Positions 55,995 to 64,000 of a stretch of DNA of 64,000 nucleotides are shown here, piece after piece. The position numbers were made by a program, and so were the translations under genes. The notes beneath the pieces are model-generated. The model made no database searches, had not been told where the DNA came from, and was given only the letters and a program-made list of their open reading frames with translations. Location: positions 1,850,001-1,914,000 of the forward strand of contig JARFJB010001817.1 in assembly GCA_036346205.1 (NCBI GenBank), given 5' to 3'. Source of the DNA: Vesta saturnalis. Taxonomy: Eukaryota; Arthropoda; Insecta; Coleoptera; Lampyridae. How positions within the stretch are numbered: the stretch's first letter is position 1; each line of letters begins with the position of its first letter.

Positions 55995-55998
<4 letters not shown>

Positions 55999-58900
55999 TA
56001 TACACACGCTTTAATTAGGTATTTTACAACTTAATTGTAACTGCATCTGATAATGGTAATTGTATATTTTACTGTGATGTGATGTACCAAAGCAATTTAT
56101 TGTGTACTGGAACATTATTATTATTGCTATTATTATTATTATCATTAACATGATACTTTTAGGTAACGGACTGTTATGCGCTTTCGAAATTTGAAGTAAA
56201 ATAACTTCCTATTATATGGAATATTAATACTGAAACTCGAACATACTCCTTATTAGGTTAAAATGAATATAAATTATAAGAGTACGTATGGTTATTAGTC
56301 CCGAAGAGTGGAAGAAGTTTCTGAAAACAACTTTTTGTGGAACAGAGTATAGGGAACATTGATAAGCATTATTGACAAAAAACGAATACAAGCAAAACAC
56401 ACCCAATCTAGGTACTTAATCAAAATACAGTCATATATAAATGTTTACTCACATTTACTCACATTCAGTTCATACATTTTTTATTTGCCACACCCACACA
56501 TATTACAAGTCGAACAGATCCACTTGAATACAGAGAAAATAAACCGTAATATTATCTATATTACTCTGACGTGTTTTTAACTTATGGCAGTACCACAGTC
56601 TTTTTTAATGGTATTTATTTTTGTGTTTCTCTAGAATGATTTGTTGATTTTATGATTGTTTTCTATGCTAATTGTATATTATGAGGTAACAAGAATCATG
56701 TGATATGGTGATATCAATACATGTACGTCTTATGTAAAGGAGATCTCTAATTCATTACGTGACTATTATAGTATTATTTAAAATACAATAAAAAGATTGA
56801 TCTGGTTTCCTGTTTTTCCTGTAATCTGAGTTTAATTGTATGTTAATGTCACTTAGAACCATGACAAATCAAAACATTTTTCTTTGTAATATTTTACAAT
56901 GCGACGAATATATTTCATTCTAATAGATTTAGATAAAGTTGTTTAACAAAAAACCGGCACCGAAGTTCGTGAGTAAACAATTTTATAACTCCGAACTTTG
57001 AATTATTAATATTTTTTAAATTTAGGAGTGTGCTATTGCTTGCGTTTTGTTTACCTGTGCCTATCCTGTAGTTTTGAACTTCTCATAGAATTCTCGATAC
57101 TTTTTACAGCAGATCTTATAGCTTGTACCTTATAACCGTTTAAACTTTTGTATCGAGTGAATCATCCCCCCATAAAGTATTTTCTGAAGAGTTTTAAAAG
57201 TTGAAAACGGTGACCGATTTCCATACATGCGTATTCCTAATGATTCACTATTATCACGCTGTGACTTAAGATTTTGTTCATTATATTGAAAATATAAGTA
57301 CTAAATGTTATCGTTCTATACACCAATTTAGTTGGGAATCAACTGCATATATTGCCAGGAGAACCACTGACTCAGACTATGGTTTTCCTACGTTAGAGAT
57401 CTAGACCAATGATGTCCAAAACATTTATATATTTACCGTTGGGAATACGAACTTTATGGTTTTACAGGCGTTAATTATCGTTATGATATTAAGACTGAAA
57501 TCAAAGATTCAGATAACCACTTGAGGGATTAAATCGCACTCTAGTCCCATTGTATATGCGCTATTTTTTGCTCCGAAGAATGTTATAAACCAAACGATTC
57601 ACAACAAAATTGTGAATGTGGTAAATCAGGTGAAGTTGAACAGTGTTTAGTTAAAATTATAGTTTTTAAGAGCGGCACACCATGGTCAATATCGAGCACA
57701 GTGTATAATAAATAAGTTAGGTGTATAATAAATAAGTTAGGTGGACCGACTTACTCTAGCTTCGCTGCGTGAAAATGTTCCACGGGTCTCGTCAGTGTGC
57801 GACGGCGAGGTAGCAACAAAGACGCACAACTAGCTTAGGGCGAAATGAACGGATATGCATTTTGATTGATCGGCGTGATACGTTTTTATCAAGGAATTAA
57901 GGGTTTAATTCTGAGCAAGAAAGCTAAAATAGTGTAAATTGTTTGCAAGTGTATAAGTACGTCTTATACATATGTATAAAATAACGGATTCGGGCCACCC
58001 CTACTGTTCAGGCGATCTTTGGGTCCACTTCTGAATCTATACGGTTTTCCAAACAGTGGAGGATAAAATTCAGGGTATTATCTTGCGGTAGAAGGTGTAC
58101 CTAAAACTCAACTAATTCGGGCAGACGGCTGATACGGTAGACAAAGGTCACAGGTTCCCTTGATAAACAAAATTCCTTCACCAATGATGGATGAAAATGA
58201 ATGATTCTTAGTTCTTCTATTAATTTATTTAAACAATGGTTACGGTTTTAAATGGAGGCGGTGATAAGTAGCAAAGTAACTTTATACTACTTGTCAAAAT
58301 AAATTTAACTAACTTTTAGACTCGATTACAGAGCAGGTATTTACTAAGTTCAATTATATTAATTAATCTCCAAACTACGTTTTACCTCATAATCATTTAA
58401 AAATTGCAGTTTTCGATCTGAATACTAGAACTAGTGAGAACGAAAGATACAATTTTTGGTAATGTCACTTACCTATATAGAGTAAGACAGGTTAAAAGTG
58501 GGGACTGCTGAAAACTCCATCTCTTCAACGAAAGGCGGCAACGTATTACGCTGTTTTAATTAATATTAAATCAATCAACCAACTAGTATTTATTTCATCG
58601 TGCTAAAATTATTATTTGTGAAATAACAGAGCGATTGATATAAAATTTGGCCAGTTTCTATTAACAAAAAATACTCATTCTATATAATGTTTTAATTAAT
58701 GATTATTATTAATACTTTTGTCCGTTAGAACTTAAATTTACAGAAGTAAATTGCTTATTGCACACGTGTTAAACGGCTGGAATATTATTACAATAGTTTA
58801 TTTTACACAATGGGAACAAGATTACAATATTCCATTGTAGTTGGAATTCATAGAAATTATTGCAGGTTTAACTTTAATTATTTTTATCAAAAATATTATT

Positions 58901-59945
58901 CAACAGTACAACTTTCCTACGAAATAAATTAATCAATTTTATGACGGTGTTAATTATTACTTATTTTACTAATTTAAAACTCTCTTAATTAGATTGATCG
59001 GATTTAAAACTTCACACATCAGGTAAGTGTTGTAAGATCCGATTAAAAACGCTTTATTTCACTGCTAAGGACATCAGAATGAAATAATATCAAAAGCGGT
59101 ATATTATTACATATGCATGCGAGTTAAACAGTTCTATAAACAAGAAAAGTAAGAAAACAATCGGCAATTGACAAACAAAAAAAATCGTCCCCACAACGTT
59201 CCTAATATCTATTAACGGATTTATTTATTTAACATTCTTGTTTTTAGTTTTTTATAGTTGAAACACCGGAATATACTTATTTTTACTGCTCTTATGAGCC
59301 TGTTCTGTAACTTTTTAAAATTTAAAAGCCTCTAAAATTCAAAACACACGTATGATGATTACGTTCTAAAATAAAATTTAGCGACACTAAATTTTAGTAG
59401 GATATGCAAAAAGAACTTAACAAACCAAATAAATTTTGCATTTAATTTATTATAGATGTTAAGTATTTTTGTTAACACAGTCTTTTTAATTTAATATTTA
59501 TACATATATTGTTTAAAACTAAATGCAATAAAATAATTTTTGTACCTCACTTCTACGTTAAATATTAATACCATCGTTTAAGTAAACAAACTTAAACACC
59601 GATACTTTCAGGCCAGTAAGCCAAGCGGGTTGTCTGTTCTTGTCTATGGCACAGACGAGAATCGCGGGACACTCGCTTAACGCCAGTCGTTGCACCTAAC
59701 TTATTATACAACGTGGTATCAAGCGAGGTGTCAAGTTGAATTATAAATAAGGGCAACCGTTGCAAAAAAAACGAGAATGCGAAAAAATATTTTTATCGAA
59801 ATAATATTAAAGTGGAATTTGTTTTGTGATGGCATCGAAGATAATATTTGAAGAAGCTACAAACAAATCTTTCCAGCTAGTGTCGACAAAATTTTACCAA
59901 AAAGAGTAGGGCGTATACAGGGCTTTTCACGATGAGCGTTAATTA
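55995..59945. other. Unassigned AT-rich interval
   Basis: No gene or transposon recognised. Contains an ATT/TTA-rich patch at ~56115-56150 and the tandem duplication at 57701. Confidence 0.5.
57701..57740. repeat. Perfect tandem duplication, 20-bp unit x2
   Basis: GTGTATAATAAATAAGTTAG twice in succession. Confidence 0.95.
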
Positions 59946-60485
59946 AGTTCTATTCACAGCGGTCTCGGTTCGGTCCAGTCAAGTCACGGTCAAGGATTAT
60001 GATGTACAGTTCTCACTACCGGTCACAATCAGTCAAGTTCTATCTGCACGTTGCCAAAAGTGTTGTTTTTTTGTTTAATTTCTTTCCATAAATTGAATTT
60101 ATAAGTGCATACAAATTTTGTGAAAAGTCATATAAAACTTTATTTTTCACAAATTCAATTAGAATTTCAGATTTTTAACTTAAAATTTACATCGATTATA
60201 TTTTTAAGCTAAACAAAACAATCAAAACAATGGATATGACCGAGATTAGCGCGGCGGTTGATGTTCACGTAGGCAGTCTCGATCAAAAAGCTCTGACTGC
60301 CGCGGTCTAGATAACTATCGACCGGTCGAGACTTGACCGGACCTGACCGCGACTTGACCGGACCTGACCGCGACTTGACCGTGATCGATAGTGTTACGAT
60401 GCCGTTGGATTACGTACTACCGATATGATTGAACGTGACTTGACCATGACCGGACCGAACCGAGACCGCTAATGTGAATAGAACT
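59946..60485. mobile_element. MITE, 540 bp
   Basis: Inverted ends starting AGTTCTATTCACA, then GCGGTCTCGGTTCGGTCC, at both sides (three extra bases TTA in the right arm), with pairing continuing loosely for ~60 bases; TA lies at or near both flanks. The interior holds tandem copies of ACTTGACCGGACCTGACCGC (60329-60375) that echo the arm sequence, and a 26-codon frame with a good start context (AAAACAATGG, MDMTEISAAVDVHVGSLDQK, 60231). Confidence 0.75.
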
Positions 60486-61213
60486 GTAGACGTTTCTGGC
60501 AAACCAGACAACGGATCAACCTGAAAATGTGACAGTATGCATAAATTAATATGATCTACACGCCTAAAATATTTTAGATGTTGCGGCGTTCCCTTCTACT
60601 ATAAAGTAGCGACTACTTTGATTTTCAAATGGAACACCATGATATAATATCATATTATGATTTCCTATTACTTTGTCAACAACTTTATGTACTATTTCCC
60701 TATACCTATCTATTACCGTTTAAGAGATATAAATTAATTTCGATTTTTTTTTACAAAATATGTACTTTTATAAACGCTGACAATCTTGAACTCTCTGGTA
60801 CTAAGACGATCAAATTCGAAATGGAGTTGAGTGATACCATGAGGATCTTCACTTGAGTCATATTTTATTTGCCTCATACAGTGTCTTTAAAAATGCAGAT
60901 ACTTGGTTCACATGAAAAAAGGAGTGGAAGTTAATTTTTTCAAATGGAACACCCTGTATATTTACACATTTTTGAGCTCTACATCCAAGATAAACTGTTT
61001 CAAACAGAAACTAACGTGGTTTCCTTGTATTCATCACTTATTTTTGAAATTTAACAGATTCCGTTCGATGTTCCTTCATCAGTCACAGATAATACAATGA
61101 ATAAATAATTATTAAAATACTCTTCAACCATCAAATGAAACTTCTCTTCAAACAATAGTTTTATTAACGCTGACATACAAACTGAAAATAATTTCATGAA
61201 TTAGTAAGTTAAA

Positions 61214-62275
61214 TCAATTATCAGTGTATTTCAGAATATGTTCGAACACATCTCCACCTCTACTTAAACAAACATGTAATCTCTGCAAAAGATTTTCATG
61301 TGTAGCGCTTCTGATTAAGTCTGGAGTTAAACTATTGAAAGCAGTTCTAACTCTCGATTTCATATCTTCCATTGTTGTTACTGGGTTGGAGTAAACCATA
61401 TTTTTAATGAAACCCCACACAAAATAATCTATTGGATTGCCATCTGGTGTTCTAGGAGGCCAACGAAAAGGTTCATTATTACCAATCCATCTGTCTTCGA
61501 AGATTTTAGTTAAATCTTCGCCTACTGAACGAGAATTATGGGGTGGAGCACCATCCATTTGGTACCATACACGTTCTCTTCCTGGCATATTATTTAAAAT
61601 CATTTGAATTCCATTTCTCAGTAAGTCTTCACATTTTGTTGCATTTAAATTATCATCATAAAACTCGATATAAAAAATTGACTCATTCTTTATGGCACAA
61701 AATACATTAAATTGCCATCTTTCTTGAAAACCCTTTGGCGAACGACATGAGGATTTTCTGGCGCCCAATAATGACTGTTGTGTCTGTTGAAAATTCCATT
61801 TTTTGTAAACTTGGCCTCATATGTCCATATGATATTGTCAAGGAAATGTTCATCCTCTTGAGTCTTGACAAATAACCATTCAAAGAATTCCACTCTACGA
61901 GGCAAATCAGTCTCTTTCGAATGTTGGACACAGTAGAGTTTATAGGGATGCCATTTGTGCTTATTAAGTATGCGATAAATTGTCACGTAGGGTATACCTA
62001 TCTCCCTTTCAGCCCCGTGTAGAGAAGCATTTGGAAATGCAATTAAAAAATCCCAAAACTGTTATGTCATTGTCATCATCATCCACTTCAGGCTTTCTAC
62101 GAATGATTTGTGGACGAAAGGTTCCATTCAACCTACAGTTCTGTAGTAGTCGATTTATCACATTATTACTCGGCTTCGGAAGTTGTGGATATCTTTCATG
62201 AAATACTCGGCATGTTCTACTTGCAATTCTATTGCTATTTATACTTTGAATAATTTTTAAAGTTGAATCGTTGAT
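61214..62275 (-). pseudogene. DD41D-type transposase, first Asp mutated
   Basis: Minus strand. N-terminal HTH near 62100-62250 (TCRVFHERYPQLPKPSNNVI). HTH 2 and linker near 61960 (TIYRILNKHKWHPYKLYCVQ). Then NIIWTYEAKFTKNGIFNRHN, where the family has WTDEA, so the first catalytic Asp is Tyr. A frameshift at ~61750 leads into a clean 184-codon frame with RWQFNVFCAI, WYQMDGAPPHNSRSV (second Asp), RWIGNNEPF, RTPDGNPIDYFVWGFIKN (third Asp, 41 residues after the second) and GGDVFEHIL. Confidence 0.85.
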
Positions 62276-62278
62276 TGT

Positions 62279-62470
62279 TTAATCAACTGTTGAATGCTGA
62301 ATTTTAAATGTCGGATCTCTATCAATTTCTTTATAAATAGATTCGTCATTTAGTAATTCTATCATTTTAATATGATAATCTATTTTGGATATGGTATCAG
62401 TCAAATTACCTTTATCTGATTTAGTTATAATCAAATTTGGATTTTCTTTCAAAAACTTTTTGCTACCCAT
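62279..62470 (-). pseudogene. Penelope-like element RT fragment
   Basis: 63 codons: KKFLKENPNLIITKSDKGNL followed by TDTISKIDYHIKMIELLNDE and DPTFKIQ. The F+..NP.L.I.K.DKGN block and the spaced Y..KM..LL.D...Y....DPT block are the N-terminal conserved part of Penelope-like reverse transcriptases. Only this piece is present. It lies directly upstream of the transposase remnant, inside the supposed limits of that element. Confidence 0.7.
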
Positions 62471-63191
62471 AAAATTATTAATTAATTTGGAATTGAACCA
62501 ACTTAAATATCTCCGAAACTATTAGAGATAGGTATAGAACATATTTAATAGAAATGAAAGCCGACTAGTAGACGAAGACAAGGCATTAAAAAAATATAGG
62601 GTATGCGATTTAAAAAATTGAAGATATAGTATTTTCAAGTTTATGTTATTGAATTAATTTTTGTGATTACCGTGTATATTGAAATCCAATTTTGACAATA
62701 GATTAAAGTGCGCGCGTGCGCGCGCGTAAGCTCATATATGAATAAATTCTATACCAAAGATTATTTTTTTATTTCTAAAAATAACTGAGATACGCCTACT
62801 TGAATTAATACATAAAAATGTCCATTTTTAGTTAACTTTGCAAATATCTCAAAAACTGTGAGATTTAGCTTGTAAGTAATTCTTATAAAAAAGATGGAAA
62901 ATTATAAGGAGAATCGAAAAATAAAATAATATATAGGGTGTTCTATTTAAAAATCAAAAGTTCTATATTGCACCGTTTTTATATTACACCCTATAGAAAC
63001 CAAACTATTTTTAGATTATGCAGCTTATAAAAATAGACAACTTTCGTATTTAAACTTATCTTCTAAGTTTAATGGCTAAGGAGCTATCAAAGGTATTTGT
63101 GGTCTAAAATTTATTTAGGTATCTTAAACCGTTTCAGACATAATAAAAAGAAAGGAGTTTTGGGGCCACCTTTATATCTTCTTAAGGAGGC

Positions 63192-63197
<6 letters not shown>

Positions 63198-63262
<65 letters not shown>
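63198..63262. repeat. (TA)n microsatellite
   Basis: About 32 TA units, preceded by GGAGGCATCTATTTA. The Tyr/Ile repeat frame across it is an artefact. Confidence 0.95.
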
Positions 63263-63265
<3 letters not shown>

Positions 63266-64000
63266 CAATTATAAAGTAACCTCAATAATTTTTTATGTTT
63301 ATTTGAAGTAGAGTAATTACGTCCAAAAGTTTACATTGATTATTGGATTTTAACGTGACTTTTCGAAGATTTAATGTAATATTACTTTTGAATTTGAGCA
63401 TATTTGATTTAATTACGACTGGTTGTAAATGAATTAAAGTGATTTTTTTGAAGAATTATTATATTGAAGTGCAGATTTATTAAGGGAAATAACGTAACGT
63501 AAATTATGAATTGAGTCGGTCACTGACCGAACAACTCGTTGATTTTTCATACGGGAGTTTGGTCAAAAGTTGCAAATATTTTTGGAGTAACTTTTTATAG
63601 GTATCGACCACCGATTATAGACATCATTAATTGGCTTGAATTACCAAAAGGTAAGCAGTTTATTAATTAGTAATTAGCTGTATTTTTTTGACGAATTTAG
63701 GTATTACATCCCAATATCGACGATTAATAAATTTTAGTATGTTATAAATTTTCCATCGCGTTTAATTTTGTTGTAGGAACGTACTGTTGTGTTTTAAATT
63801 ATAAAGTTAATTATCGTATTTTCATTTATTTTTGATTATTTGAGATAATAATTTTTGCGTTGAGGTCTATCGAAATTTTAAGGAGCTTAGGGTGTTTTGA
63901 GTTAACGTTTTGGTTTCCTGTTAGGCCAATCTAAGTTCTGTTCAAGACCTTTTCGCGCTATAAATATGTTTAACCGGTGGCGCCTTTTTGACAGTTTCAG
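63263..64000. other. Unassigned AT-rich interval
   Basis: No coding resemblance. The last 60 bases hold GCGCTATAAATATG, a TATA-like motif that could belong to something beyond the window. Confidence 0.4.

Larger units (their letters stand above)
60935..62958 (-). mobile_element. DD41D-type Tc1/mariner element, minus strand
   Basis: Inverted flanks TTTTTTCAAATGGAACACCC (60937-60956) and GGGTGTTCTATTTAAAAATC (62937-62956) surround a transposase remnant. The same TTTNAAATGGAACNCCCTG motif occurs in the inverted repeats of the 53.7-55.9 kb element, which links the two. The true tips are uncertain because that motif is internal to the repeat there. Confidence 0.6.

Overview
The window is AT-rich eukaryotic DNA that reads as transposon-dense intergenic sequence from an arthropod, most likely an insect. 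No bacterial-style operons, rRNA, tRNA or CRISPR were seen, and no multi-exon host gene can be supported. Nearly every recognisable protein is a transposase or reverse transcriptase, and its best family resemblance is to insect copies. The evidence is read by eye from translations, terminal repeats and target-site duplications; no database search was possible.

Layout. 1-2048: long-TIR Tc1/mariner relative of DD41D type. 4966-5450 (-): LINE endonuclease fragment. 5613-9008: decayed P element with matching TIR tips and a perfect 8-bp target-site duplication. 10.9-12.9 kb (-): Jockey-type LINE. 17440-17866: MITE. 18019-26283: large Academ-like DNA transposon with 0.8-0.9 kb inverted repeats, a long multidomain transposase and a nested TA-flanked Tc1-like deletion derivative (19214-20305). 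26.3-27.0 kb (-): DDE_Tnp_4 (PIF/Harbinger-like) remnant. 27266-28499: classical mariner. 28.7-32.7 kb: three more DNA-transposon wrecks, one of them Mutator-like. 35.7-39.3 kb (-): the most complete LINE of the window, same family as the 5 kb fragment. 43.0-43.5 kb (-): Tc1-like N-terminal remnant.

46.5-46.9 kb: minisatellite. 48.1-48.6 kb (-): remnant resembling the adenain-type protease of Polinton/Maverick elements, preceded by a 45-codon ORF. 48957-50042: a compact 1.09-kb unit bounded by nearly identical inverted repeats made of CGTACG/CGTGCG-type DNA and carrying one intact 72-codon ORF of unknown function. 50.1-50.7 kb: DDE transposase with a D-to-E spacing of about 37. 50.9-52.6 kb: LINE reverse transcriptase. 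52.7-53.1, 53.7-55.9 and 60.9-62.96 kb: three more DD41D-type elements, the last lying next to a Penelope-like fragment. 59946-60485: MITE.

How it fits together. About ten different transposable-element lineages are layered here. Six wrecks share the same Tc1/mariner subtype, and independent damage at catalytic positions is visible in several of them. The Academ-like element looks youngest among the large ones: its few frame breaks lie mostly at homopolymer runs. The best candidates for something undescribed are the 48957-50042 inverted-repeat unit with its small ORF, and the related-looking small ORF beside the Polinton-type protease remnant.
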